Shown here: positions 22,183-28,724 of the stretch, piece after piece
How the letters are laid out: each line of letters begins with the position of its first letter
How positions within the stretch are numbered: the stretch's first letter is position 1
NCBI GenBank assembly: GCA_949432885.1
Contig: CASQXY010000015.1
Location: 1 to 33,552, forward strand
Source: an uncultured bacterium
GTDB taxonomy: Bacteria; Bacillota; Clostridia; Christensenellales; CAG-917
Direction: 5' to 3'
DNA length: 33,552 nucleotides
The notes under the pieces: model-generated
Database searches by the model: none
Seen by the model: only the letters and a program-made list of their open reading frames with translations
What the model was told of the DNA's origin: nothing
Translations under genes and position numbers: made by a program

Positions 22183-22980
22183 ATGAAACGTATATATAAT
22201 TTCAAAGTCGGCGGAAGGAATTTTACTGACGGCACGCATATTATGGCGATTCTCAACGCCACGCCCGACAGTTTTTACAGTGCGAGCAGGTTGCAGGACG
22301 ACGCGGTGAAAAGAGCCGCCGAAGCCATATCTCAGGGCGCGGAAATCATCGATATAGGCGGACAGTCCACCCGTCCGAACGCGAAGCCCGTAGGCGCGCT
22401 TGAAGAAATGGGAAGAGTTCTGCCCGTAGTCGAGGCGGTGAGAGCGGAGTTCCCCGAGGCTCTCATTTCCGTGGATACATTTTATACCGAGGTAGCGAGC
22501 GCATGCATAGAAGCGGGAGCAGATATGATAAACGACGTAAGCTGTCTTAGGGCGGAGGGAATGGCTCGCCTTATTGCGGACAGCGGCGTATCAGTTTGCG
22601 TTATGCACGACAGGCGCGGCTCGAAGATTGAAGATTTGTTTTTCGATAAGCAATTGGGGCTTGGCAAAGCGGTGTCGCAGTTGCTTTCGGCAGGAGTGCG
22701 CGGCGACAGAATCCTTCTCGACGGAGGAATAGGCTTCAATAAGAATAATGACGAAGATTGGGTGCTTCTGCGCGGCTACGGCAGGCTTATGGAGGAATTT
22801 CCCGAGTATCCGTTTTTGCTTGGGACATCCCGCAAATCCATGTTCGGGGGAGAGGTTGAACGCAGGCTTTCGGCGACGCTGGACAGCACTGCGCTCGCGG
22901 TTGGGAGCGCAGTGCTGTTTGTCCGCGTACACGACGTAAGCGAAAATAAAGCGGTCATTGACGCATACTCGGAAAAATAA
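22183..22980 (+). CDS. folP: dihydropteroate synthase
   Basis: Dihydropteroate synthase, 265 aa, the sulfonamide target that condenses p-aminobenzoate with hydroxymethyl-dihydropterin diphosphate. TIM-barrel motifs appear in order: ILNATPDSFYS, IIDIGGQSTRPNA, ISVDTFY, MINDVSCL, VCVMHDRRG, LLDGGIGFNK, LLGTSRKSMF and VLFVRVHDV. One oddity is LDGGIGF where most enzymes have LDPGIGF; the pterin-binding Asp and the Lys that follow are kept. It starts 14 nt after folC, with a GGGGG-rich but weak ribosome-binding site. The next gene encodes the two preceding pathway steps. Confidence 0.96.
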   Translation: MKRIYNFKVGGRNFTDGTHIMAILNATPDSFYSASRLQDDAVKRAAEAISQGAEIIDIGGQSTRPNAKPVGALEEMGRVLPVVEAVRAEFPEALISVDTFYTEVASACIEAGADMINDVSCLRAEGMARLIADSGVSVCVMHDRRGSKIEDLFFDKQLGLGKAVSQLLSAGVRGDRILLDGGIGFNKNNDEDWVLLRGYGRLMEEFPEYPFLLGTSRKSMFGGEVERRLSATLDSTALAVGSAVLFVRVHDVSENKAVIDAYSEK

Positions 22981-23033
22981 CAATATAAAACGGCATTACT
23001 AAGGTCGATTCAGCAGTAGATTCGGAGAAGAAT

Positions 23034-23855
23034 ATGGACAGAATTATCATCAATGATTTTGAGGTGCGCGCATGTCACGGGGTTAATCCCGAGGAGAAGA
23101 CGCAAACGCAGAGATTCCTTTTCACCGCTATAATGAGCGTGGACGCGGGTATTGCCGCCGAGCGCGACGACCTGAACGAAACGGTGAGCTATGCCGCCGT
23201 AAAAAAGCGCATACAGTCCTTTTGCGAGTGGAATTGCTTTGACCTTATCGAGACTCTTGCCGCGCGGCTTGCCGAAGTAATTTTGCTCGAATTCCCAAGG
23301 GTGCGCGAAATCGATTTGACGGTAAAAAAGCCCGACGCACCTATGAGCGGAGTATTCGATTATGTTGCGGTGAACATTACGGCGGCGTGGCATAAAGTAT
23401 ACTTGGCGCTCGGGTCCAGCGAGGACGATAAAAACGCGTACTTGGATTTTGCGGTGAACGAGCTTAAAAACGACCGTCTTATTGCAAACGTTCGGGAAAG
23501 CGCAAGGATAAATACGGAACCGTACGGAGGCGTGGCGAAGGGCAGCTTTCTCAACAGCGCGGTCGAGTGCTATACGCTCTATACGCCCGAGAGGCTGTTG
23601 CAGAGGATTCACGTTATCGAAGACGGGGGCGGCAGAGTGCGTAAGGAACGTTGGGGAGACAGAACGCTGGATATAGATATCATTTTTTATGACGACCTTG
23701 TTACGCAAGAGGATGATTTGTGCATTCCCCATGCGGATATGGCAAACCGAGAATTTGTACTGAAACCGCTCTTCGAGCTTTGCCCCAACAAGGTGCATCC
23801 GCTTCTTAACGCGCGAGTGCGCGATTTGCTTGCCGCCTTATACGTAAAAAATTGA
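23034..23855 (+). CDS. folBK: bifunctional dihydroneopterin aldolase / HPPK (FolB-FolK fusion)
   Basis: A 273-aa fusion. Residues 1-118 are dihydroneopterin aldolase (FolB): IIINDFEVRACHGVNPEEK, NETVSYAAV, FDLIETLAARLAEV and TVKKPDAP carry the active-site Glu, Tyr and Lys. Residues 120-270 are 6-hydroxymethyl-dihydropterin pyrophosphokinase (FolK): YLALGSSEDDKNAYL, FLNSAVECYT, RKERWGDRTLDIDIIFYDD and IPHADMANREFVLKPL. The HPPK motif has Asp for the usual Pro in RWGPRTLDIDI. Together they supply the diphosphate substrate of FolP upstream. GGAGAAG before ATG 23034 is the ribosome-binding site. The 53-nt gap from folP fits one operon under the THF riboswitch. The folE and pabA/B genes are not in the window. 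Confidence 0.94.
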   Translation: MDRIIINDFEVRACHGVNPEEKTQTQRFLFTAIMSVDAGIAAERDDLNETVSYAAVKKRIQSFCEWNCFDLIETLAARLAEVILLEFPRVREIDLTVKKPDAPMSGVFDYVAVNITAAWHKVYLALGSSEDDKNAYLDFAVNELKNDRLIANVRESARINTEPYGGVAKGSFLNSAVECYTLYTPERLLQRIHVIEDGGGRVRKERWGDRTLDIDIIFYDDLVTQEDDLCIPHADMANREFVLKPLFELCPNKVHPLLNARVRDLLAALYVKN

Positions 23856-24026
23856 AGACAAGGCGTTTGTATTTAGGGTTTTATTACGCGTAGGATTATT
23901 ATTTTCAGTGGCATAAAATCCGCCGCCGCAAACAAATTTGTGTATTCATTTTTTATATGTATAACTTAGCTATAATAATAATACTAATATAAATGCGAGT
24001 CTGTCTCGTAACGGAGGTTTATTATT

Positions 24027-24248
24027 ATGGCAAAAAAGAGCGATTACTTTGGACTTAGTTGGATAGTAAGTCTTATTCTCGCAATCATCCCAATCACATC
24101 TTTGATTTGCGGCATTATCACCAGAATTCAAGATGGCAAGATTGTAGCCGCTATTCTGCGTTTGTTGCTTGGCTGGAACATCATCTGGATTTTGGACATC
24201 GTGTTTATGATTGTCAAGAAAGAGATTTTCCGCATTCTTCCTTGCTGA
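24027..24248 (+). CDS. small two-helix membrane protein
   Basis: A 73-aa protein with two predicted membrane helices, about 10-33 (SWIVSLILAIIPITSLICGI) and 40-62 (AAILRLLLGWNIIWILDIVF), joined by a charged turn (TRIQDGK), with a basic start and end. GGAGGT lies before ATG 24027, and a hairpin terminator lies 28 nt after the stop. The upstream 170 nt are AT-rich and contain a possible TATAAT near 23974. The LLGW-turn pattern loosely resembles Pmp3/YqaE-type small membrane proteins, but I cannot assign the family. It is a stand-alone unit. Confidence 0.72.
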   Translation: MAKKSDYFGLSWIVSLILAIIPITSLICGIITRIQDGKIVAAILRLLLGWNIIWILDIVFMIVKKEIFRILPC

Positions 24249-24276
24249 TAGGAACTTGGATTTTTAGATTGGACGA

Positions 24277-24302
24277 GCGTCGCCGTATGGCGGCGCTTTT
24301 CA
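24277..24302 (+). terminator. terminator of the 73-aa membrane protein gene
   Basis: GCGTCGCC (24277-24284), loop GTAT and GGCGGCGC (24289-24296) form an 8-bp stem, one pair being T-G, followed by TTTTC. Confidence 0.8.
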
Positions 24303-24324
24303 TATGCGCAAAAGTAAATCGGAA

Positions 24325-24354
24325 TAAAAGAAAAGAGCCCTAAGTCGGTCTCTT
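24325..24354 (-). terminator. terminator of the cation exchanger gene
   Basis: On the minus strand AAGAG-CC pairs with GG-CTCTT around a 6-nt loop with one mismatch, followed by TTTTCTTTT. It lies 19 nt after the exchanger stop. Confidence 0.7.
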
Positions 24355-24372
24355 CCTCTAATGCGATATTCG

Positions 24373-25506
24373 TCAGAATATCGAGATTGCCTTTGTCGTA
24401 TTCAGTACGAGCAGAGTGATATACGTAATATAGCCCGCAAGCAGCAGCGCGCCCTGCCAACGCTTGAATTTGCCCATAATCAGCGCGGGAATCATCGCAA
24501 TTCCCGCAACTGCGAGGCAAAACGGGAAGTCGAGCGTAAGAGCCTGAGCCTCTACGGGGAGCGGAGCGCCGAATTTGGCGGCGGCTATGAACGAGCATAT
24601 GGGCAGTATCAGCGTGAGGTCGATTATATTCGCGCCAACGATATTGCCGACGGACAGGTCGGATTTCTTTTTGACTATCGCGGTTATAGTGGTGACCAGC
24701 TCGGGCAGTGACGTGCCGACGGCGAGTATTGTCACGCCGATAAGCTCGTCGGATACTCCGAGTTTTGAAGCGAGTGAGGCGCCGTTGTCGCACATGAGCT
24801 GCGCTCCTATGACTATCGCCGCCGCGCCCAATAGGAACAGCAGAACATTTTTGACGATATCCTTGCGTTCAATCACCATTCCGCTTCTTTTTATTGTGAT
24901 TTTCTTTGCGTTTTTGGCGGTCGTATAATATGTCAGAACGCCGTTTCCGCCTTTATAGCTTTCCTTCGGGTTATCCGAAACGTCGGGCTTGACGTCGGGA
25001 GCGAGCTTGGTCTGCTTCTTTGCGCTGATTACGTTTTCCACCATAAAGGCGACGAAAACAAGCAGTACGATAAGCGCTTCCCACCAAAGCATCTGTCCGC
25101 CTGCCGCGCTCATACCCCAAAGCACCGCAACTGCGACTATAAGCAAAATCATCTTTGCGGCATAATCCTTGCGCTTGAATGACGCGGGGATAAAGAGCAG
25201 TGAGATTGCCATAATCAACGCTATATTGCAGTTTACAGAGCCGACGGCGTTGCCTATCGCCATTCCCGCATTGCCCTGTGACGCCGCAATCGAAGATACC
25301 AGTATCTCGGGCAGAGTGGTTGCAAGGCTTACGATTGTCGCGCCTATGATAAAGGTCGGGATGCCTGAAACCTCGGCAATCCAGCTTGCCGCGTCGACAA
25401 ACCAGTCTCCGCCCTTGACTACGAGTATAATTCCAAGAGCAAGCAGCAATACGCATCCGGCAGTACTGCCGACCGCAAACGTTGAAGATAAAGTTGAAGC
25501 TATCAT
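24373..25506 (-). CDS. CaCA-family sodium/calcium exchanger-like transporter
   Basis: A 377-aa inner-membrane antiporter of the YrbG / K-dependent Na/Ca exchanger-related group. Both inverted alpha-repeats are clear: alpha-1 GATIVSLATTLPEILVSS (about 57-74) with GNAVGSVNCNIALIM, and alpha-2 GVTILAVGTSLPELVTT (about 262-278) with GNIVGANIIDLTLIL. The Glu in each TLPE/SLPE loop is the ion ligand. About ten membrane segments surround a central hydrophilic loop (about 165-215). The length is slightly above YrbG (325 aa) because of this loop. A GGAAGAG site precedes ATG 25506, and a candidate promoter lies at 25564-25592. It is single-gene, with its own terminator. Ion specificity (calcium versus others) cannot be told. 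Confidence 0.9.
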   Translation of the reverse strand: MIASTLSSTFAVGSTAGCVLLLALGIILVVKGGDWFVDAASWIAEVSGIPTFIIGATIVSLATTLPEILVSSIAASQGNAGMAIGNAVGSVNCNIALIMAISLLFIPASFKRKDYAAKMILLIVAVAVLWGMSAAGGQMLWWEALIVLLVFVAFMVENVISAKKQTKLAPDVKPDVSDNPKESYKGGNGVLTYYTTAKNAKKITIKRSGMVIERKDIVKNVLLFLLGAAAIVIGAQLMCDNGASLASKLGVSDELIGVTILAVGTSLPELVTTITAIVKKKSDLSVGNIVGANIIDLTLILPICSFIAAAKFGAPLPVEAQALTLDFPFCLAVAGIAMIPALIMGKFKRWQGALLLAGYITYITLLVLNTTKAISIF

Positions 25507-25563
25507 ATTCTCTCTTCCTTATGCCGTGCGACGCTATTCCTCGCGCGCGTGCGACTAGAATTA

Positions 25564-25592
25564 AACTTAGCACATTAGATAATATTAGTCAA
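25564..25592 (-). promoter_or_regulatory. probable promoter of the exchanger gene
   Basis: On the minus strand TTGACT (25592-25587), a 17-nt spacer and TAAGTT (25569-25564). The -10 is weak. It leaves a GC-rich 50-nt leader before the gene. Confidence 0.55.
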
Positions 25593-25642
25593 TGGTAAAA
25601 TCAATGCGTGACCGATTTAATGCGCGTCTTTCGCGGATAATA

Positions 25643-25666
25643 AAAGCGACCCGATTGGGTCGCTTT
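25643..25666 (-). terminator. terminator of mscL
   Basis: AAAGCGACCC (25666-25657 on the minus strand), a 4-nt loop and GGGTCGCTTT (25652-25643) form a perfect 10-bp stem with T residues after it. It lies 5 nt beyond the mscL stop. Confidence 0.9.
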
Positions 25667-25670
25667 CTGA

Positions 25671-26249
25671 TTATTCTTCAACTGATTCGAGCTTTTCCGT
25701 CGCCGCCTCTATACGATTTGCTTTCAGCAGGTCGCGGATTTCTTTCAGAAGCTCCAGGGTTGCGTCCGCAGATACGGCGGGAGCGGGTTCGACCGCGGGA
25801 ACGGCATCAGCCTCGGGAGCCGTTTCCTCGGCAACGGGCTCTGCGTCGCGTCCGTTATTTTTGTCAAGCTGTTTTTTGATACCTTCCGCGCCTTTCTTGC
25901 TCACGTCTCTTGCGGTGTTTATCGCTTTGATGATGAGGAAGAGCACAAGCGCCGTAAGAAGGAAGGTGATGATTGCGGAAATCACCGCGCCCCAGTCGAG
26001 TACGAGAGCCTCTCTGATAACGGCGTTGGTCGCGGGGTCTATGATTGCGGGACGAAGTTCCGTAATCAGGTCGCCCGTTTCGGATATCGGAATCCAGTTG
26101 ATAAGCGGTTTCAAAATTCCGTTTACGAGCGCCGTGATAATTGCCGTGAAGGCGGAGCCGATTATCATGCCGACGGCGAGGTCAAGCACACTGCCTTTGC
26201 TGATGAAAGTTTTAAATTCTTTCAAAAGTTTTAATTTAGGTTTTTTCAT
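25671..26249 (-). CDS. mscL: large-conductance mechanosensitive channel
   Basis: MscL, the osmotic-shock release channel of the inner membrane. EFKTFISKGSVLDLAVGMIIGSAFTAIITAL is the hallmark N-terminal helix and pore-lining TM1 (shown here in part as SVLDLAVGMIIGSAF). TM2 is about 84-106 (GAVISAIITFLLTALVLFLI). The protein is 192 aa, longer than the usual 130-150. After TM2 comes an Ala/Pro/Glu-rich linker (about 132-165), then a short helix ATLELLKEIRDLLK, which fits the cytoplasmic bundle helix pushed further out. AAGGAGAT precedes ATG 26249. A good promoter lies 28 nt upstream, divergent from the TPP-riboswitch promoter. Confidence 0.93.
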   Translation of the reverse strand: MKKPKLKLLKEFKTFISKGSVLDLAVGMIIGSAFTAIITALVNGILKPLINWIPISETGDLITELRPAIIDPATNAVIREALVLDWGAVISAIITFLLTALVLFLIIKAINTARDVSKKGAEGIKKQLDKNNGRDAEPVAEETAPEADAVPAVEPAPAVSADATLELLKEIRDLLKANRIEAATEKLESVEE

Positions 26250-26276
26250 ATATATCTCCTTATCGTTTATATAGAA

Positions 26277-26306
26277 ATAATATACAATCTAAAACATCGT
26301 TGTCAA
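26277..26306 (-). promoter_or_regulatory. promoter of mscL
   Basis: On the minus strand consensus TTGACA (26306-26301), then either TATATT (16-nt spacer, 26284-26279) or TATTAT (18-nt spacer, 26282-26277). Confidence 0.78.
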
Positions 26307-26341
26307 GCCGAAGAAATATTTGTCGAATGTTTGTCGGGAAG

Positions 26342-26371
26342 TTGACAGAGACTTGATTTCGGTGTTAATAT
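26342..26371 (+). promoter_or_regulatory. promoter of the TPP-riboswitch/thiT transcript
   Basis: Consensus TTGACA (26342-26347), an 18-nt spacer and TAATAT (26366-26371). Transcription would start at about 26378, right at the aptamer's 5' edge. Confidence 0.8.
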
Positions 26372-26375
26372 GTAC

Positions 26376-26450
26376 GCGCTAGGGGTGCCGAAAGGCTGAG
26401 ATTACACCCTTCAACTTGTGAGATAATCCTCGCGTAAGGAAGCAGTATGA
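26376..26450 (+). promoter_or_regulatory. TPP riboswitch (THI element)
   Basis: The two thi-box blocks are present: AGGGGTGCC-GAAA-GGCTGAGA with closing ACACCC (26381-26409), and the second helix arm ACTTGTGAGATAATCCTCGC followed by GTAAGGAAGC (26414-26442). These match the conserved GGGGUGCC/CUGAGA and GAUAAU...GCGUAGG-like sequences of the class. It precedes thiT, the classical thiamine-uptake target. Confidence 0.95.
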
Positions 26451-26500
26451 CATCCGCTTTTGCGGAAGTCCGCAATTTGAAGAGCAAATTTTCGTTTCGT

Positions 26501-26525
26501 CCTCCTAAGCTCAGGAGGTTTTTTT
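26501..26525 (+). terminator. TPP-controlled terminator containing the thiT ribosome-binding site
   Basis: CCTCCT (26501-26506), loop AAGCTC and AGGAGG (26513-26518), then seven T and the ATG at 26526. The 3' arm AGGAGG is also the only Shine-Dalgarno sequence of thiT. Hairpins TCCGC-TTTT-GCGGA (26454-26467) and AATTTG-AAGAG-CAAATT (26474-26490) lie between aptamer and terminator and could form the alternative structure. Confidence 0.85.
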
Positions 26526-27806
26526 ATGGATGAAAAAACTGTGTACGAAATTGTCTCGGCGCTGTACGACGGCGCCTCGCAGACTTTGCTGTATCTTGCG
26601 ATAGCCGTCATATGCTGCATCGTGGGAGTAGGACTGCTCGTCTACTTTTTCAAGCGCGACAGGCTTTCTGTATTTTTTAAGTACGCAGTCGGAATAGCGG
26701 CGGGAATCGCCGTCTGCGCGCTTGTCGTTATGACCTATCTCAGATTCGAGTGTATCAAGGCAGACGAGGATATAAATCTGTCGGATTTGCTTTTTTATCC
26801 TATTCTTTCCGAGTTGATAATAGTCGTTGCAGGCTGGCTCTCCGTGCTCGTATGTTCGCTGTTCAACAAAAAAGCGACCAAGATCGCGGGTATAGTCACG
26901 GCGGTCGGTTTGCTCGGCGGATTTATTGCGATAATGGTCGAGATGGCGAAATACTATCCGACTGTCAAGGACTGGTACGAATTTACAAACACGACGGGAC
27001 TTATCGTTTCGGCGGTGATATTCATGCTCGTGATTGCGGTGATATATCTGTTCGGCGATAAGCGCAAAATCAGCGATACTCGTTCGATTGTGTACGGAGC
27101 GGTGTCAATCGCGCTCTCGTTTGCGCTTTCGTACGTCAAATTTTTTGCTATGCCGCAGGGCGGGTCGGTGACGTTTGCGAGTCTGCTTCCGCTCATGATT
27201 TACTGCTGTATGTTCGGCACTCGCCGCGGCACGATAGTATGTCTTGTCTACGGCTTGCTTCAAGCGATTCAGGACCCTTGGATTTTGCACCCAATGCAAT
27301 TTTTGCTCGACTATCCGCTCGCGTTCGGGCTTATCGGCGTAAGCGGCATATTTATTGAAAAGAGAGTTTTTGGAAACAAGAAAATATTAGGCTTCCTCTT
27401 GGGCGGAATCGTTGGAGCTGTCGGCCGTTATATATGCCACGTGCTGTCGGGAGTGTTTGCGTTTGCGGAGTATGCAAATATGAGCTCCGCGCTCGTATAC
27501 AGCCTCACGTACAACAGCTTCGCGTTTGCTGATATTGCGATTGCGCTTGTAGCAGGGTCTATGCTGTTCTTCTCGAAAGCGTTTGCGGCGCAGATGGACA
27601 AGTCGGGAGATATGGAAGTAAAAACGCAGGTCATATCGGAAACGGAAGAAGAGGACGACGACGATTTCGTATATCCCGACGATATCCTTTCTGCAAAAAT
27701 CAAAGAGGAGAGCGGAGAGCATATGGGCGACGAAAAAGTGCCGTCGGATATAGACGCGGAAGCGATGCGCGCAGGAGACGGCGCCGTTCCGGACGAAGAA
27801 TCGTAA
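26526..27806 (+). CDS. thiT: ThiT-type thiamine ECF S-component with extra N-terminal membrane domain
   Basis: A 426-aa membrane protein. Residues about 190-365 are a ThiT thiamine-binding S-component: YVKFFAMPQGGSVTFASLLP, AIQDPWILHPMQFLLDYPLA (thiamine pocket), GRYICHVLSGVFAFAEYA and VYSLTYNSF. ThiT captures thiamine and works with the shared ECF-T/AA' module, whose genes are not here. Unusually, about 185 N-terminal residues add five predicted helices (about 20-42, 48-70, 86-113, 117-140, 153-175) with no family I recognise. The C-terminus has an acidic cytosolic tail (EEEDDDDFVYPDD). Normal ThiT is about 180-200 aa, so this is a fusion. The start is fixed by AGGAGG and the TPP riboswitch. 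Thiamine specificity is well supported by both motifs and regulation. Confidence 0.9.
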   Translation: MDEKTVYEIVSALYDGASQTLLYLAIAVICCIVGVGLLVYFFKRDRLSVFFKYAVGIAAGIAVCALVVMTYLRFECIKADEDINLSDLLFYPILSELIIVVAGWLSVLVCSLFNKKATKIAGIVTAVGLLGGFIAIMVEMAKYYPTVKDWYEFTNTTGLIVSAVIFMLVIAVIYLFGDKRKISDTRSIVYGAVSIALSFALSYVKFFAMPQGGSVTFASLLPLMIYCCMFGTRRGTIVCLVYGLLQAIQDPWILHPMQFLLDYPLAFGLIGVSGIFIEKRVFGNKKILGFLLGGIVGAVGRYICHVLSGVFAFAEYANMSSALVYSLTYNSFAFADIAIALVAGSMLFFSKAFAAQMDKSGDMEVKTQVISETEEEDDDDFVYPDDILSAKIKEESGEHMGDEKVPSDIDAEAMRAGDGAVPDEES

Positions 27807-27831
27807 TTGTTTTACATTGGAAAATAAACGC

Positions 27832-27860
27832 AAAAGCAACCGAAGTCTTCGGTTGCTTTT
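27832..27860 (+). terminator. terminator of thiT
   Basis: AAAAGCAACCGA, loop AGTCT and TCGGTTGCTTTT form a perfect 12-bp stem (27832-27860). Confidence 0.93.
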
Positions 27861-27970
27861 GTCAAAGGAGATTTGATTTATAAAAGAATGATTATTTCGT
27901 TTTACATTACATATACAATGTCGGGATTTATTTTATTGGCGTTATAGAAAATTTTGTAAAAACTTTTTAA

Positions 27971-28576
27971 TTAAAATCCCTTTATATAGCGGAAAACCAG
28001 CACGCCGCCGTATTTTACGTCGATATGCACCTTTCCGCCGATAGATACGTTTGAGAGTCCGCGCGCACCGCTTGCGGTAAGCATAAGGTCGGAAAGCGGA
28101 TATTCTAGGTTCTGCGAATCTGTGACAACTGCGTTTCCCCCGAAAGGAAGTATTGATATAGTTTCGCCCTTTTGAGAGGATAAATCGAATTTGCCTGTGA
28201 CGTAATACAAATCCAATCCGTTTTCTTCCGCTTTTGCTGTCATTCCGAGCTCGTGCGCAAGCTTCATAAGCGCGAAGTTGCAAAGCGTATGGTCGTATCT
28301 GCCTCCGAGTACGCCGTAAAACACAATCTCGTCTGCGCCGAGACTTTCGTGCGCGTAGTATACGGCAAGCTCTCCGTCGCTTGCGTTTTTGTGCGGGTCG
28401 TGTTTTACAACTGTCGCTTCGCAGTCCTGCGGCAATTCCAGAGAGTCGAAATCCCCGAGTATAACGTCGGGGGCGACGGGGCAGAAGTTGTATCCTCCGT
28501 CGCAACAGACGATTTTGTCCGCTTTTATTTTTCTTGCGACAGGCGCGCCGCTGTTGAGAATAATCGCTACTTTCAT
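27971..28576 (-). CDS. thiN: thiamine pyrophosphokinase
   Basis: Thiamine diphosphokinase, 201 aa. It converts salvaged thiamine directly to TPP using ATP. Motifs: KIVCCDGGYNF, VILGDFDSL, HDPHKNASDGELAVYYA (substrate/ATP site), GVLGGRYDHTLCNFAL and the C-terminal SNVSIGG. The length is normal. It lies tail-to-tail with thiT, so uptake and activation genes sit together, although thiN is not under the TPP riboswitch. No Shine-Dalgarno is evident before ATG 28576; a TATAAC-like -10 lies about 15 nt upstream, so the transcript may be nearly leaderless. The convergent 110-nt gap holds a possible 24-codon hydrophobic frame that I do not accept. Confidence 0.94.
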   Translation of the reverse strand: MKVAIILNSGAPVARKIKADKIVCCDGGYNFCPVAPDVILGDFDSLELPQDCEATVVKHDPHKNASDGELAVYYAHESLGADEIVFYGVLGGRYDHTLCNFALMKLAHELGMTAKAEENGLDLYYVTGKFDLSSQKGETISILPFGGNAVVTDSQNLEYPLSDLMLTASGARGLSNVSIGGKVHIDVKYGGVLVFRYIKGF

Positions 28577-28677
28577 ATAGCTAGCATAGCATATCCGTTA
28601 TATAATTGCAATACGGGCTTCAATATGATTTTTAGCGGATTACGGTGCAAATTGAGCAATTTATGTCCGCATACGCC

Positions 28678-28706
28678 TTGTAAAAATCGGACTGATAAGA
28701 TATAAT
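28678..28706 (+). promoter_or_regulatory. promoter of the hydrolase-peptidase operon
   Basis: TTGTAA (28678-28683), a 17-nt spacer and perfect TATAAT (28701-28706), followed by GAGGTG and ATG 28725. Confidence 0.83.
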
Positions 28707-28724
28707 AATTTCCGAGGTGTAGAT

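Noticed and set aside
23010..23798. 262-aa minus-strand frame opposite folBK
   Set aside because: Antisense shadow of a clearly recognisable gene, without SD or family motifs.
24971..25573. Long Arg-rich minus-strand frames (also 24128-24793 and 27942-28505)
   Set aside because: Frame-shifted shadows of the exchanger and thiN genes with typical Arg/Cys bias.
27873..27947. 24-codon hydrophobic frame with AAAGGAG upstream, after the thiT terminator
   Set aside because: TTG start, no promoter, position beyond a strong terminator; too short to support.
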